This document shows, one piece after another, positions 45,745 through 55,540 of a stretch of 64,000 bases of DNA (position 1 is its first letter; every line of letters starts with the position of its first letter). The notes under the pieces are model-generated. The model made no database searches and was not told where the DNA came from. It was given only the letters and a program-made list of their open reading frames with translations. This DNA is from Streptomyces silvae (GTDB lineage Bacteria > Actinomycetota > Actinomycetes > Streptomycetales > Streptomycetaceae), in contig NZ_JAERUC010000080.1 of the NCBI RefSeq assembly GCF_016745505.1, positions 62,001 to 126,000 of the forward strand. The letters run 5' to 3'. The position numbers were made by a program, and so were the translations under genes.

Positions 45745-47498
45745 TGGTCTGCCTTGTTCTCTTCGTACTTCTCGCGGTTGCGCTCGTGTTCCTTGTTCGT
45801 CACCGCGAACACGGTCTTGTCCTCGGTGACGGACACGAAGTAGTACCAGGGGCCGGGCGTGGGATTCATCGCCGAGTGCAGCGCATCCGCGCCCGGATTG
45901 GAGATCGGGCCGAGCGGGAGTCCCTTGATGCTGTACGTGTTGTACGGGTCGTCGATCTTTCGCAGGTCGTCGACGGCACCCACATCCAGCGTGCTCTCGG
46001 CGCGGATGTAATTGATCGTCGAGTCGAATTCGAGCCTGCCGACGGTTTCGAGGTTGTCCGGCTTGAGCCGGTTGTAGACCACCCTCGCGACCTTGTCGAA
46101 GTCGTGCTTGTACTTGCCCTCTTTCTGGACCAGGCTCGCCACCGTGATGACGTCGAGCGGTGAGTCCAGATTCATCTTCTTCGCGTTCTGCTCGAGATCG
46201 AGCTTCCCGTATTCCTTGTTCGCCCGGGTCACCATCTTCTTCAGCACGTCCTCGGGCTTCGAACCCTTGGGGACCGCGTAAGCAGCGGGGAAAAGGAACC
46301 CTTCCAGCGGATCCTTGATCTTGGGATCGTCATCCGCCCATTCGGGCAGGCCGAGACTCTCGGCCTTCGTCTTCGCGATCCCCGCTGTGGTGCCGGTCTT
46401 CAGCTGGAGCCTTTTATCGATCTTCGCGTAGATATCGGAACTGCTCGTTCCCTCAGGAATGACCAGCGCATTCTGGCTCTTCGGGTCCAGCATCAACTCG
46501 ATGGCACTGTCGGCGGACATCTCCTTCTTCAGGAGATAGACACCCGCCTGCAGGGACCCTCCCTTGGGATTCCCGTTCTGCGCCGAGACGAAGGCATCGA
46601 CGGACTTGACGACGCCCGCCTTCTTCAGGATGTTCGCGATCTCGTTGCCGAGAGCCCCCTCGGGGATCTCCACCTCGACCGACCCCGTGCCCGACCCCGC
46701 GTAGTCCGGCGCCTCGCCGAACTGGCTCTGGTAGTACGAGTACCCGACGTAGGCCACCCCGCCGAGGCCACCGACCAGGACCGCCGCGACGCCCAGGCAG
46801 GCGCAGCCGTTGCGGTTCTTCTTCTTGCCCTTGCCCCGGCGCTCGCCGCCGCCCCGGCGGGACTCGCGTGGGTCGTCGTCGTACTCGTCGTCCTCGTCCC
46901 GGGAACGGGACCGGGAGCGCGAGTCACGGGTGTCGGCCGGTTCGTCGGCGCCCGTGAAGAAAGGATGCGTCTCCTCCTCCGGCACGTCCGGGTCCCAGTC
47001 CTGGCCCTGCTGACGCGCGGGCTCCTCGCGGTGGCCCGGGGGCTGCGGCGGGGGGTAGGCCTCGGGGGTGCCGTAGGGGTCCGCCTGTTCGCCGTAGCCG
47101 GGGTTGTTGTCGTACCGGGGCTGCTGCGCCCCGTACGGCATCGCCGCCTGCTGGCCGGTGTCCCAGCCGCCGTCGTACTGCGGCTGCTGGTGCGGCTGCT
47201 GGGCGTACGGGTCCTGCTGGTCATACGGGTCGTGCGGGGCGTGCTGCGGCTGCTGGGCGTAGGGGTCCTGCTGCTGGTACGGGTCCTGCTGCGCACCGTA
47301 CGGCTGCTGGTGCTGCTGCTGGTACGGGTCCTGCTGGTAGCCCTGCTGGGCGTACGGGTCCTGCGCATAGGGCTGCTGCTGGCCTTCGTACTGGCCCTGG
47401 CCGTGGGCGGCCTGCCGGCCTGCCCATCCCTGGTCCCCGTACAAGGGGTCCTCGGGATGCCACGGTTCGGAGCCGGGGCCCCGGCCATACTCAGTCAT
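45741..47498 (-). CDS. mltG: Endolytic transglycosylase MltG with long disordered cytoplasmic tail
   Basis: The protein has 585 residues. The first about 220 are cytoplasmic and low-complexity, rich in Gln, Tyr, Pro and Asp with repeated 'QQDPY' units, then acidic and Arg/Lys-rich stretches ending in 'GKGKKKNRNG'. A membrane helix, 'CLGVAAVLVGGLGGVAYVGY', leads to the extracytoplasmic LysM-like and YceG domains ('IPEGTSSSDIYAKIDKRLQL', 'DVITVASLVQKEGKYKHDFD' with the catalytic Glu). MltG cuts nascent glycan strands and sets their length. The tail is a probable protein-interaction region. Confidence 0.93.
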   Translation of the reverse strand: MTEYGRGPGSEPWHPEDPLYGDQGWAGRQAAHGQGQYEGQQQPYAQDPYAQQGYQQDPYQQQHQQPYGAQQDPYQQQDPYAQQPQHAPHDPYDQQDPYAQQPHQQPQYDGGWDTGQQAAMPYGAQQPRYDNNPGYGEQADPYGTPEAYPPPQPPGHREEPARQQGQDWDPDVPEEETHPFFTGADEPADTRDSRSRSRSRDEDDEYDDDPRESRRGGGERRGKGKKKNRNGCACLGVAAVLVGGLGGVAYVGYSYYQSQFGEAPDYAGSGTGSVEVEIPEGALGNEIANILKKAGVVKSVDAFVSAQNGNPKGGSLQAGVYLLKKEMSADSAIELMLDPKSQNALVIPEGTSSSDIYAKIDKRLQLKTGTTAGIAKTKAESLGLPEWADDDPKIKDPLEGFLFPAAYAVPKGSKPEDVLKKMVTRANKEYGKLDLEQNAKKMNLDSPLDVITVASLVQKEGKYKHDFDKVARVVYNRLKPDNLETVGRLEFDSTINYIRAESTLDVGAVDDLRKIDDPYNTYSIKGLPLGPISNPGADALHSAMNPTPGPWYYFVSVTEDKTVFAVTNKEHERNREKYEENKADQ

Positions 47499-47599
47499 CG
47501 ATCCCCTTGAGCCGCGAGACGAACGCTCCGTCTCTTCGCTTTGCTGTGCGGTGTCTGTTCGAACACCGGCGCATCGCGCGGAACGTTACCGTATCGCGA

Positions 47600-48085
47600 T
47601 CAGACAACCACTTCGACGCCCTCGCCCGGGGGGGTGCCTGACGCCCGTTCGGACTCCAGAGCGTTCTGGAGGATCACCACAGCGGCAGCCTGGTCGATGA
47701 CAGACCGGCCCTTCTTGGACTTCACGCCCGAAGCGCGCAGCCCCTGAGTGGCCGTCACTGTGGTCATCCTCTCGTCCAGAAGACGTACAGGAATCGGTGC
47801 GATGGCGCGGGCGAAGACCTGCGCGAAGGCACGGACCTTGGCGGCCGCCGGGCCTTCGCCGCCGCCCAGCGAACGGGGCAGGCCGACGATGACCTCGATC
47901 GGCTCGTACTCCTCGACGATCAGGCCGAGCCGCCGGTGGGCGGCCGGGACGTCGCGTCCCGGCACGGTCTCCACCGGCGTGGCGAGGATCCCGTCGGGGT
48001 CGCACGAGGCGACCCCGATCCGGGCGTCACCGACGTCGATGGCGAGTCGGCGTCCACGGCGCATCTGCGACATGTCCGGCGTCAC
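47600..48085 (-). CDS. ruvX: Holliday junction resolvase-like YqgF/RuvX
   Basis: GTG at 48085 overlaps the alaS stop by 4 nt and gives 161 residues; ATGs at 48073 and 48064 are alternatives. RNase H-fold motifs are '[20 protein letters not shown]', '[19 protein letters not shown]' and '[18 protein letters not shown]'. In the family it is linked to pre-16S rRNA 5'-end maturation and possibly recombination. The alaS-ruvX-mltG-aroE order is common in actinobacteria. Confidence 0.92.
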   Translation of the reverse strand: MTPDMSQMRRGRRLAIDVGDARIGVASCDPDGILATPVETVPGRDVPAAHRRLGLIVEEYEPIEVIVGLPRSLGGGEGPAAAKVRAFAQVFARAIAPIPVRLLDERMTTVTATQGLRASGVKSKKGRSVIDQAAAVVILQNALESERASGTPPGEGVEVVV

Positions 48086-50751
48086 GCCGTCTCGGTGACG
48101 AGGCGTTCGACAGCGGCGACGGCGTCACCGATGGCGTCCGGGTTCTGGCCGCCGCCCTGGGCGACGTCCGGCTTGCCGCCGCCGCCGCCACCGAGGGTCT
48201 TGGCGGCGGCGCGCACCAGCTCACCGGCCTTGAGGCCGCGCTCGCGGGCCGCCTCGTTGGTGGCGATGACGGTCAGCGGGCGGCCGTTGGCCGTGGTGAA
48301 CAGGGCCACGACGGCCGGCCGGCCGCCCTGGATGCGCCCGCGCACGTCGAGGACCAGCTTGCGCAGGTCGTCGGCCGAGGTGCCGGACGGCACCTCTCCG
48401 GTGACCAGGGCGACGCCGCGTACGTCCTTGGCGGACTCCACGAGCCCGGCGGCGGCCTGGAGGACCTTCTCCGCGCGGAACTTCTCGATCTCCTTCTCGG
48501 CGTCCTTCAGCTTGCCGAGCATGCCGGAGATCTTCTCGGGGAGCTCCTCGGGGCGGCCCTTGAGCAGCTCCTGGAGCTGGGCGACGACCGTGTGCTCCTT
48601 GGCGAGGAAGTTGTACGCGTCCACGCCGACCAGGGCCTCGATACGGCGGACACCCGAGCCGATGGAGGACTCACCGAGCAGCTTCACCAGGCCCAGCTGG
48701 GAGGTGTTGTGGACGTGGGTCCCGCCGCACAGCTCCTTGGAGAAGTCGCCGATGGTGACGACGCGGACCCGCTCGCCGTACTTCTCGCCGAACTCGGCGA
48801 TGGCGCCCTGCTTCTTGGCGTCGTCGATGGACATGACCTCGGCCTGGACGTCGAGCTCCCGCGAGAGGACCTCGTTGATCTTCTGCTCGACGTCGGTGAG
48901 GACCGTGCCGGGTACGGCGGCGGGCGAGCCGAAGTCGAAGCGGAAGCGGCCCGGCGAGTTCTCCGAACCGGCCTGGGCGGCCGTGGGGCCGAGCGCGTCA
49001 CGCAGCGCCTGGTGCGTGAGGTGCGTGGCGCTGTGGGCGCGGGCGATGGCACGGCGGCGGGTGACGTCGATGACGGCGAGGGCGGAGGAGCCGACCGTCA
49101 CCTCGCCGACCTGGACCGAGCCCTTGTGCACCGAGACGCCGGGAACGGGCTGCTGCACGTCGCGGACCTGGATGACGGCGCCGGTGTCGAGCCGGATGCG
49201 CCCCTGGTCGGCGAGCTGGCCGCCGCCCTCGGCGTAGAACGGGGTGCGGTCGAGGACGACCTCGACCTCGTCGCCCTCGGTGGCGGCCGGCGAGGGCAGG
49301 CCGTCGACGAGCAGTCCGACGATGGTCGACTCGCCCTGGGTGGCGGTGTAGCCGGTGAACTCGGTGACGCCGGAGTTGTCGGCGACCTCACGGTAGGCGG
49401 ACAGGTCGGCGTGCCCGGTCTTCTTGGCCTTGGCGTCGGCCTTGGCGCGCTCCCGCTGCTCCTTCATCAGGCGGCGGAAGCCGTCCTCGTCGACGGAGAG
49501 GCCCTGTTCGGCGGCCATCTCCAGCGTGAGGTCGATCGGGAAGCCCCAGGTGTCGTGGAGCAGGAACGCCTTGTCGCCGGCGAGGACCTTGCCGCCGGCG
49601 GCCTTGGTCTCGGTGACGGCGGTGTCGAGGATGTTCGTGCCGCCCTTGAGGGCCTTGAGGAAGGCGGCTTCCTCGGCGAGGGCGACCGTCTCGATGCGCT
49701 TGCGGTCGGTGATCAGCTCCGGGTACTGCTGCCCCATGGTGTCGACGACGACGTCGACGAGGTCGCGGACGACCGGGCCGGTGGCGCCCATGAGCCGCAT
49801 GTTGCGGATGGCGCGGCGCATGATGCGGCGCAGGACGTAGCCACGGCCCTCGTTGCCGGGGGTGACGCCGTCGCCGATGAGCATGACCGACGTGCGGATG
49901 TGGTCGGCGACGACCCGCAGGGAGACGTCGGAGCCCTGCTCGGCGCCGTAGCGGACGCCGGTGAGCTCGGTGGCCTTGTCCATGACGACGCGCAGGGTGT
50001 CGGTCTCGTACATGTTCTGTACGCCCTGGAGGATCATGGCGAGGCGCTCGAGACCGAGGCCCGTGTCGATGTTCTTCGAGGGCAGGTCACCGAGGATCGG
50101 GAAGTCCTCCTTGCCGTCGCCGGCGCCCCGCTCGTACTGCATGAAGACGAGGTTCCAGATCTCCACGTACCGCTCGTCGTTGACGGCGGGGCCGCCCTCG
50201 ACGCCGAACTCCGGGCCGCGGTCGTAGTTGATCTCGGAACACGGGCCGCAGGGGCCGGGGACGCCCATGGACCAGAAGTTGTCCTTCTTGCCCAGGCGCT
50301 GGATGCGCTCGGCCGGGACGCCGATCTTCTCGCGCCAGATCTGCTCGGCCTCGTCGTCGTCCAGGTAGACCGTGATCCAGAGGCGCTCCGGGTCGAGGCC
50401 GAAGCCGCCGTCCGCCACGGAGTTGGTGAGGGCCTCCCAGGCGAACTGGATGGCCCCTTCCTTGAAGTAGTCCCCGAAGGAGAAGTTGCCGCACATCTGG
50501 AAGAACGTGCCGTGCCGGGTGGTCTTGCCGACCTCTTCGATGTCCGGCGTACGCACGCACTTCTGCACGCTGGTGACGCGCGGAGCGGGCGGCTTGACCT
50601 CGCCGAGGAAGTAGGGCTTGAAGGGAACCATGCCCGCGGGGACCAGCAGCAGAGTCGGGTCGTCCGCGATGAGCGACGCCGAAGGCACGACGGTGTGACC
50701 GCGCTCCTCGAAGAAGCTCAGCCAGCGGCGGCGAATTTCAGCCGACTCCAT
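48082..50751 (-). CDS. alaS: Alanyl-tRNA synthetase
   Basis: The protein has 889 residues, full length. The class II catalytic core is at the N-terminus ('[20 protein letters not shown]', '[19 protein letters not shown]'). The editing domain holds the zinc ligands '[15 protein letters not shown]' and '[15 protein letters not shown]'. The Gly-rich C-terminal oligomerisation/DHHA1 part ends in '[20 protein letters not shown]'. It overlaps the DUF6167 stop by one base (TGATG). Confidence 0.98.
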   Translation of the reverse strand: MESAEIRRRWLSFFEERGHTVVPSASLIADDPTLLLVPAGMVPFKPYFLGEVKPPAPRVTSVQKCVRTPDIEEVGKTTRHGTFFQMCGNFSFGDYFKEGAIQFAWEALTNSVADGGFGLDPERLWITVYLDDDEAEQIWREKIGVPAERIQRLGKKDNFWSMGVPGPCGPCSEINYDRGPEFGVEGGPAVNDERYVEIWNLVFMQYERGAGDGKEDFPILGDLPSKNIDTGLGLERLAMILQGVQNMYETDTLRVVMDKATELTGVRYGAEQGSDVSLRVVADHIRTSVMLIGDGVTPGNEGRGYVLRRIMRRAIRNMRLMGATGPVVRDLVDVVVDTMGQQYPELITDRKRIETVALAEEAAFLKALKGGTNILDTAVTETKAAGGKVLAGDKAFLLHDTWGFPIDLTLEMAAEQGLSVDEDGFRRLMKEQRERAKADAKAKKTGHADLSAYREVADNSGVTEFTGYTATQGESTIVGLLVDGLPSPAATEGDEVEVVLDRTPFYAEGGGQLADQGRIRLDTGAVIQVRDVQQPVPGVSVHKGSVQVGEVTVGSSALAVIDVTRRRAIARAHSATHLTHQALRDALGPTAAQAGSENSPGRFRFDFGSPAAVPGTVLTDVEQKINEVLSRELDVQAEVMSIDDAKKQGAIAEFGEKYGERVRVVTIGDFSKELCGGTHVHNTSQLGLVKLLGESSIGSGVRRIEALVGVDAYNFLAKEHTVVAQLQELLKGRPEELPEKISGMLGKLKDAEKEIEKFRAEKVLQAAAGLVESAKDVRGVALVTGEVPSGTSADDLRKLVLDVRGRIQGGRPAVVALFTTANGRPLTVIATNEAARERGLKAGELVRAAAKTLGGGGGGKPDVAQGGGQNPDAIGDAVAAVERLVTETA

Positions 50752-51047
50752 CAGTAGTCCTCATTCCGGTTGTTCGGGTTGTAGGGGAGTGTGCGGTGGA
50801 GGGCCGGTTCGGGTTCGGCGGGTGCCTCGATACCGAGGGCGCCGCCCAGTTCGGCCTCGCGCCTGACCATGCCCTCGCGGACGTCGAGGGCGAAGTCCTT
50901 CAGCTTGTGACCCGCTTCGAGCGCCTTGTCGGCGGCCTGCGCCGCGAGGCTCTCGGGGGTCAGCTGGCGGATCTTGCGGTTGACCTTGGTGGTGGCCCAG
51001 ACACCGGCGGCTGCGCCGGCGGTGAACCAGAACGTACGGCGGAACAT
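50751..51047 (-). CDS. DUF6167 family small membrane-associated protein
   Basis: The protein has 98 residues from the ATG at 51047; an upstream GTG at 51071 would add eight. An N-terminal hydrophobic stretch, '[16 protein letters not shown]' (about 5-20), is followed by an amphipathic helix ('[20 protein letters not shown]') and a Pro/Asn-rich end. This resembles the small proteins that accompany DUF948 genes upstream of alaS in streptomycetes. Function is unknown. It is translationally linked to alaS. Confidence 0.75.
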   Translation of the reverse strand: MFRRTFWFTAGAAAGVWATTKVNRKIRQLTPESLAAQAADKALEAGHKLKDFALDVREGMVRREAELGGALGIEAPAEPEPALHRTLPYNPNNRNEDY

Positions 51048-51054
51048 CGCTGGT

Positions 51055-51519
51055 TCAGTCCTTCTGTCCACGGGAGCTGCGGCCGTTCCGCTTCCTGTCG
51101 CGGGCGGACGGCACGGTACGGCCGACGATCACGGTGCGGCGGGAGGTCCGGCGGGCCGGTTCGGGCTCCGCGGCGGTGCGGCGGCCGATCGCCTGCCGCA
51201 CCCCGTAGCCGAACGCGGCCACCTTCACGAGCGGGCCGCCGAACGTCGACGCGACGGTGGTGGAGAGCGCCGAGGCGTTGGAGGTGACCTCCTGGACGTC
51301 GCTCGCGATGGCGTCGACCTTGTCCAGCTGGGTCTGCGCGGAGCGCAGCGTCGCGGAGGCGTCGGCGAGCAGCGGGACCGCCTGCTCCGTCACGTCCGCC
51401 ACCAGCGCGGTGGTCGCCCTGAGCGTCTGGGCCAGTCTCACCAGTACCACGGCGAGGAAGGACACCAGGATCGCCCAGAAGACAGCCACCAGGATGCCGG
51501 CCACCTCTCCACCGGACAC
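51055..51519 (-). CDS. DUF948 domain protein
   Basis: GTG at 51519 gives 154 residues. An N-terminal membrane helix, 'VAGILVAVFWAILVSFLAVV', is followed by a long amphipathic coiled-coil-like region ('LRATTALVADVTEQAVPLLA', 'LRSAQTQLDKVDAIASDVQE') and a basic C-terminal tail with 'RKRNGRSSRGQKD'. DUF948 proteins are single-pass membrane proteins of unknown role. It lies 7 bp upstream of the DUF6167 gene, the probable first gene of the alaS operon. Confidence 0.82.
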   Translation of the reverse strand: MSGGEVAGILVAVFWAILVSFLAVVLVRLAQTLRATTALVADVTEQAVPLLADASATLRSAQTQLDKVDAIASDVQEVTSNASALSTTVASTFGGPLVKVAAFGYGVRQAIGRRTAAEPEPARRTSRRTVIVGRTVPSARDRKRNGRSSRGQKD

Positions 51520-51719
51520 AGTGCACCGCTCTCTGCTCGTCGCCCGCATCGGCCGGGACCTCTCCCGGCCGGTGTCTGCCTGTCACGGCTCGGCCGGTGC
51601 GTGCTGCCACCCCTGCCGATCGTCGTCACCCGAGCCTATCGCGCCGGGCGTCGCACCCCGTACCGCATTACGGGCGCGGGGCGCGGGTCCTGGGGGCGGG
51701 GAGATTGTACGGAGAGCTT

Positions 51720-54011
51720 ATGTGCCAGTACTCTGCGTGTTTCATGCGACGCCCTCAGCGCCCCTCCCCCGTGCCCGACGACGCGGAGCCCGCCCCCGTA
51801 CGCGGAAATCTCCCGGCGGAGCTGAACGCCTTCGTGGGACGCGACGACGAACTGACCGGGATCGAGCCGCTGCTGCGGGAGTCGAGGCTCGTCACCGTGG
51901 CCGGGGTCGCCGGGGTCGGCAAGTCCCGCTTCGTGACCAGGGCGGCCGCCCTGATGGAGAAACGGTACTGCCATGGTGTCTGGCTGGCGGAGCTGTCGGC
52001 CGTCCAGGACCCGGAGCTGCTCGAACACGCCCTGGTCGACGCCCTGGGCCTCACCGACCACACGGGCAGGCCGCCGCGCGCCGTCCTGGTCGAGCACTGC
52101 GCGGGGCGCCGACTGCTGCTCGTGATCGACGGCTTCGAGCACCTCGCCGACGCGTGCGCCGGTCTCGTACGGGAGCTGCTCCGCCGGGCGCCCCGCCTCC
52201 AAGTCCTCGCCGCCGGGCGCCGCCCCCTGCGGGTCGACGGCGAACTCACCTACCCGCTGATGCCGATGAACGACGACGACGCCCTGGAGCTCTTCGCCCG
52301 GCGCGCCGCGGCGGTGCGCCCCGGGTTCGTACTGACGGGCGCCGACCGGGAGACCGCGCGCGAGCTCTGCCGCCGTCTCGACGGCATCCCGCTGGCCCTG
52401 GAGCTGGCCGCGGGACGGCTGCGGGCCCTGACGATGGAGCAGGTGCTGCACCGTCTCGACGACCGCTTCCGGCTGCTGACCGGAGGCAGTCCGAGCGCGC
52501 TCCCCCGCCACCAGACGCTGCGTACGGCCATCGGCTGGAGCCATGAGCTGTGCGCTCCCGAGCAGCGGCTGCTGTGGGCGCGGCTCTCGGTGTTCGCCGG
52601 GCAGTTCGACCTGGAGGCCGTCGAGTACATCTGCAGCGGTCCGGGACTGCCGGCCGACTCCGTGCTGGACGTGCTGGACGAACTGCTGGCGCAGTCCGTG
52701 GTGCTGCGCGAGGACTCCCCCGTCGGCAGCCGCTACCGGCTGCTGGACACCGTGCGGGAGTACGGCGCCGAGTGGCTGCGGGCGACCGGGGACGCGGAGC
52801 GGCTGCGCCGCAGGCACCGGGACTGGTACCTGGGGCTCGCCACCTGGTGCGAGCTCGACTGGTTCAGCCCCCGGCAGGCGGAGGCGGCCGCCCGGGTCGA
52901 CAGCGAGCTGCCCAACCTCCGCCGCGCGATGGAGTGCTCGATGGAGAGCCCGGAGGAGGTCCATCTCGCCCAGTACCTGGCGGGCACGCTCTGGTTCTAC
53001 TGGGTGGGGTGCGGGCGGCTCTCGGAGGGCCGCCACTGGCTGGATCACGTCCTGGAGGCGGAGTCCCCGTACGACCACTCGCGGCTGAAGGCCCTGTGGG
53101 TCCTCGGGTACGTCTCCGTGCTCCAGGGGGATCCGGTCGGCGCGGTGTCGGCTCTTCAGGAGTGCCGCGAGGAGGGTGAGCGCGCGGGCGACGCCACCGC
53201 CGTGGCCTATGCCGTGCACCGCACGGGCTGCCTCTCGATCGTCACGGACGACCCGGTGCGCGCGGAGGAGCTGCTGCGCGAGGCGCTCGGACGCTACCGG
53301 GAGATCGGCGAGCTGAACAGCAATGTGCTGATGGCCCAGGTCGAGCTGGGTATGGCCGTGGCGTTCCGCGGGGATCTGGAGGCTGCCGCGGCGATCTGCG
53401 GCGAGGTCCGCGAGATCTGCGAGGACCACGGCGAGCGGTGGGCCCTGGCCTACGCGCTGTACGTCCTGGGCTTCGCCGCGCTGCGGACCGGGGAGGACGG
53501 GCGGGCGCGCCGGATGCTCGGGGAGGCGCTGTCCATCGCGCACGCCTTCCACGATCTGCTGGGCACGGTCCTGGCGCTGGAGCTGCTGGCCCTCATCACG
53601 GCGGTGGAGGGCGATGCGGCGGAGGCGGCGGTGCTCCAGGGCGTGGCGGACCGGATCTGGCCCTCGGTGGGCCTGCCGCTGTTCGGATCCGTGCACTACG
53701 GGAGGCCGAGGGCCGAGTGCGAGGAGCGGGCGAGGGCGGAGCTCGGCGACGCGCGGTACGAGGCGGAGCGGCGCTCGGGCCGCCGGCTGGACGCGAGGGC
53801 CGCCGTGGCCCGGGCGCTCGGAGGCGGTACGGGCACGGGCGGGATCCCGGCGGCCGACGGGAGCGCGGCCCCGGAACCGGAGGGCGAGGGCGCGGACCCC
53901 GCGGGCGACGGGACCGCGGTGGAGGGCGCGTCCGGGGCAGCGGTGGCCGGGGAGAAGCGAAGGCCCGCCGTCTCCCGTACGACAGGGAGGGGCGGGCCCG
54001 AGCTCGGTTGA
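51720..54011 (+). CDS. NB-ARC/TPR STAND-type protein
   Basis: ATG at 51720 behind GGAGAG gives 763 residues. The nucleotide site is complete: Walker A 'LVTVAGVAGVGKSRFVTRAA' (about 58-77), Walker B 'RRLLLVIDGFEHLAD', the GxP motif 'RLDGIPLALELAAGRLRAL' and a winged-helix region ('LRTAIGWSHELCAPEQRLLW'). TPR-like helices follow to about residue 680. There is no LuxR HTH at the C-terminus and no SARP domain at the N-terminus, so the output is not visible. The last about 60 residues are low-complexity. It is probably an ATP-switched scaffold or regulator; the signal is unknown. Confidence 0.83.
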   Translation: MCQYSACFMRRPQRPSPVPDDAEPAPVRGNLPAELNAFVGRDDELTGIEPLLRESRLVTVAGVAGVGKSRFVTRAAALMEKRYCHGVWLAELSAVQDPELLEHALVDALGLTDHTGRPPRAVLVEHCAGRRLLLVIDGFEHLADACAGLVRELLRRAPRLQVLAAGRRPLRVDGELTYPLMPMNDDDALELFARRAAAVRPGFVLTGADRETARELCRRLDGIPLALELAAGRLRALTMEQVLHRLDDRFRLLTGGSPSALPRHQTLRTAIGWSHELCAPEQRLLWARLSVFAGQFDLEAVEYICSGPGLPADSVLDVLDELLAQSVVLREDSPVGSRYRLLDTVREYGAEWLRATGDAERLRRRHRDWYLGLATWCELDWFSPRQAEAAARVDSELPNLRRAMECSMESPEEVHLAQYLAGTLWFYWVGCGRLSEGRHWLDHVLEAESPYDHSRLKALWVLGYVSVLQGDPVGAVSALQECREEGERAGDATAVAYAVHRTGCLSIVTDDPVRAEELLREALGRYREIGELNSNVLMAQVELGMAVAFRGDLEAAAAICGEVREICEDHGERWALAYALYVLGFAALRTGEDGRARRMLGEALSIAHAFHDLLGTVLALELLALITAVEGDAAEAAVLQGVADRIWPSVGLPLFGSVHYGRPRAECEERARAELGDARYEAERRSGRRLDARAAVARALGGGTGTGGIPAADGSAAPEPEGEGADPAGDGTAVEGASGAAVAGEKRRPAVSRTTGRGGPELG
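53962..53998 (-). terminator. Hairpin in the 3' end of the NB-ARC gene, probable rpsD terminator
   Basis: GGCCCGCC (53962-53969) pairs with GGCGGGCC (53991-53998), and CTCCC (53972-53976) with GGGAG (53985-53989). The structure lies inside the last codons of the rightward gene and 27 bp past the rpsD stop on the other strand. Confidence 0.5.
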
Positions 54012-54025
54012 GAGCTACGCCTGGA

Positions 54026-54640
54026 TCAGCGGGCGTAGTACTCGACGACGAGCTGCTCGTCGCAGATGACCGGGATTTCCTTGCGGTTCGGGTCACGGTC
54101 CAGGCGGAAGGCCAGGGCCTTCAGGTTCACCTGGAGGTAGCGCGGGGTCTCGCCGTCCGTGTCGTAGCCACCCTCACGGGCGACCTGGAAGGGGACCTTG
54201 GTGCGGCTGCGCTCGCGGACCTGCACGACGTCGTCGGGGCGCACGCGGAACGACGGCTTGTCGACCTTGCCACCGTTGACCTCGATGTGGCCGTGGACGA
54301 CCATCTGGCGGGCCTGGTAGATGGTGCGGGCGATGCCCGAACGCAGGACCAGGGCGTCGAGACGGCGCTCGAGCTCGACGACCAGCGCCTCGCCCGTCTT
54401 GCCCTCGGCCTTACGGGCGCGGTCGTAGGCGCGCGCCATCTGGCGCTCGCTGATGTCGTACTGCGCACGCAGACGCTGCTTCTCGAGCAGACGGACCTTG
54501 TAGTCCGAGTTCTGCTTGCGGCCACGGCCGTGCTCGCCCGGCGGGTAGGGGCGGGCTTCGAAGTACTTGACAGCCTTCGGCGTCAGGGCGATGCCGAGGG
54601 CACGCGACTTCTTGACCTTGGGACGCGACTGGTTAGGCAC
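54026..54640 (-). CDS. rpsD: 30S ribosomal protein S4
   Basis: The protein has 204 residues from ATG. It has S4 sequence throughout: '[20 protein letters not shown]', '[20 protein letters not shown]', and the S4 RNA-binding motif '[20 protein letters not shown]' to '[13 protein letters not shown]'. No N-terminal zinc cysteines are present, so it is the C-minus form. It is a primary 16S-binding assembly protein. It is transcribed alone and divergent from the DUF2470 gene; the shared promoter region carries an iron box. Confidence 0.98.
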   Translation of the reverse strand: MPNQSRPKVKKSRALGIALTPKAVKYFEARPYPPGEHGRGRKQNSDYKVRLLEKQRLRAQYDISERQMARAYDRARKAEGKTGEALVVELERRLDALVLRSGIARTIYQARQMVVHGHIEVNGGKVDKPSFRVRPDDVVQVRERSRTKVPFQVAREGGYDTDGETPRYLQVNLKALAFRLDRDPNRKEIPVICDEQLVVEYYAR

Positions 54641-54663
54641 GTTCTCCAGACCTCCGTTGTGGG

Positions 54664-54682
54664 TTAGGTTAGGCTTACCTTA
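54664..54682. promoter_or_regulatory. Iron box (DmdR1/IdeR-type operator)
   Basis: TTAGGTTAGGCTTACCTTA matches the iron-box consensus TTAGGTTAGGCTAACCTAA at 17 of 19 positions. It ends 14 bp before the DUF2470 gene ATG and starts 24 bp before the rpsD ATG on the other strand. DmdR1 with Fe2+ would repress from this site. The consensus is established; use here is inferred. Confidence 0.75.
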
Positions 54683-54696
54683 CTCAAGGAGATCGC

Positions 54697-55530
54697 ATGT
54701 CTCGCCCTGGGAACACCACACACGTCACGGACAGCACAGACAGCGGCAGCACACCAGAAGGTGCTGCTACGACGGAAGGCCGATCTGATCGTGGTCAGCC
54801 GCGTCCCAGCGGGCTTGAAAACACTCGGATGCCGTCAGCAGCCGAGCGCACACGAACTCTCGTACAGAGTACCTGCTCCGCGGTGCTGCTCGTACCGGGG
54901 CTGTCGGTCATCCACCCGGACCAGCTGATGCCGGACAGCAGGAGCATCGGGCCCGAGGGGGATCTGTTCCTGGGTTTCCCCGTGGATTCCCCGGTCGTAC
55001 GGGCCGCGACGCGCGCCCAGGGCGACGAGCTCACCGCCGTGCTGGAGATCACGGACGTCGCTCCGGTCTCCGTCCCGCACCGCATCCGCGGCCGTGCCCG
55101 GATCGCCGGCTGGCTCACCGCCGTGCCGGGGCTCGCGCAGCCGGGCCGGATGATGCTCCGGCTGGAGACCGGGGAGGCGTCGGTCGACGACCTGTGGGGC
55201 TTCGAGGAGGTGGATCCGGAGGCCTTCCGGGACGCGGTCGCCGACCCGCTCGTCACGCACGAGGCCGAGCTGCTCCAGCATCTGCACGCCGCCCACGGCG
55301 AGCAGATGGCCACCCTCTCCGCGCTGCTCGGCGACCGGTCCGAGTGCGGCTGCGAGGATCACGGCCTCGACGCCGTGCCGGTCGCGCTCGACCGCTTCGG
55401 TCTCCGGGTGCGGTTCGTCGAGGGCCCGGGTGCCTGCTTCGACGCCCGGTTCGAGTTTCCCGAACCCGTACGCGACATCACCGAGCTGCGCCGCGCGATG
55501 CACACCCTCTTCGAAGCGGCGTCCTGCTGA
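54697..55530 (+). CDS. DUF2470 domain protein (haem-utilisation related), iron-box controlled
   Basis: ATG at 54697 behind AAGGAG gives 277 residues. The first about 44 residues are Ser/Thr/Gly-rich and the conserved part begins at 'MPSAAERTRTLVQ' (54829), which is an alternative start. A split-barrel-like part ('FLGFPVDSPVVRAATRAQGD', 'RGRARIAGWLTAVPG') precedes the DUF2470 region ('ELLQHLHAAHGEQMATLSAL', 'DAVPVALDRFGLRVRFVEG'). DUF2470 occurs at the end of HugZ-type haem-degrading proteins. An iron box lies directly upstream, so a role in iron or haem use is likely. Enzymatic activity is not shown. Confidence 0.82.
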   Translation: MSRPGNTTHVTDSTDSGSTPEGAATTEGRSDRGQPRPSGLENTRMPSAAERTRTLVQSTCSAVLLVPGLSVIHPDQLMPDSRSIGPEGDLFLGFPVDSPVVRAATRAQGDELTAVLEITDVAPVSVPHRIRGRARIAGWLTAVPGLAQPGRMMLRLETGEASVDDLWGFEEVDPEAFRDAVADPLVTHEAELLQHLHAAHGEQMATLSALLGDRSECGCEDHGLDAVPVALDRFGLRVRFVEGPGACFDARFEFPEPVRDITELRRAMHTLFEAASC

Positions 55531-55540
55531 GGGGATGCCG

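Noticed and set aside
47200..47400. CRISPR-like or satellite repeat
   Set aside because: The repeated CTG/GTA-rich units are codon repeats for the Gln/Tyr/Pro tail of MltG and lack regular spacers.
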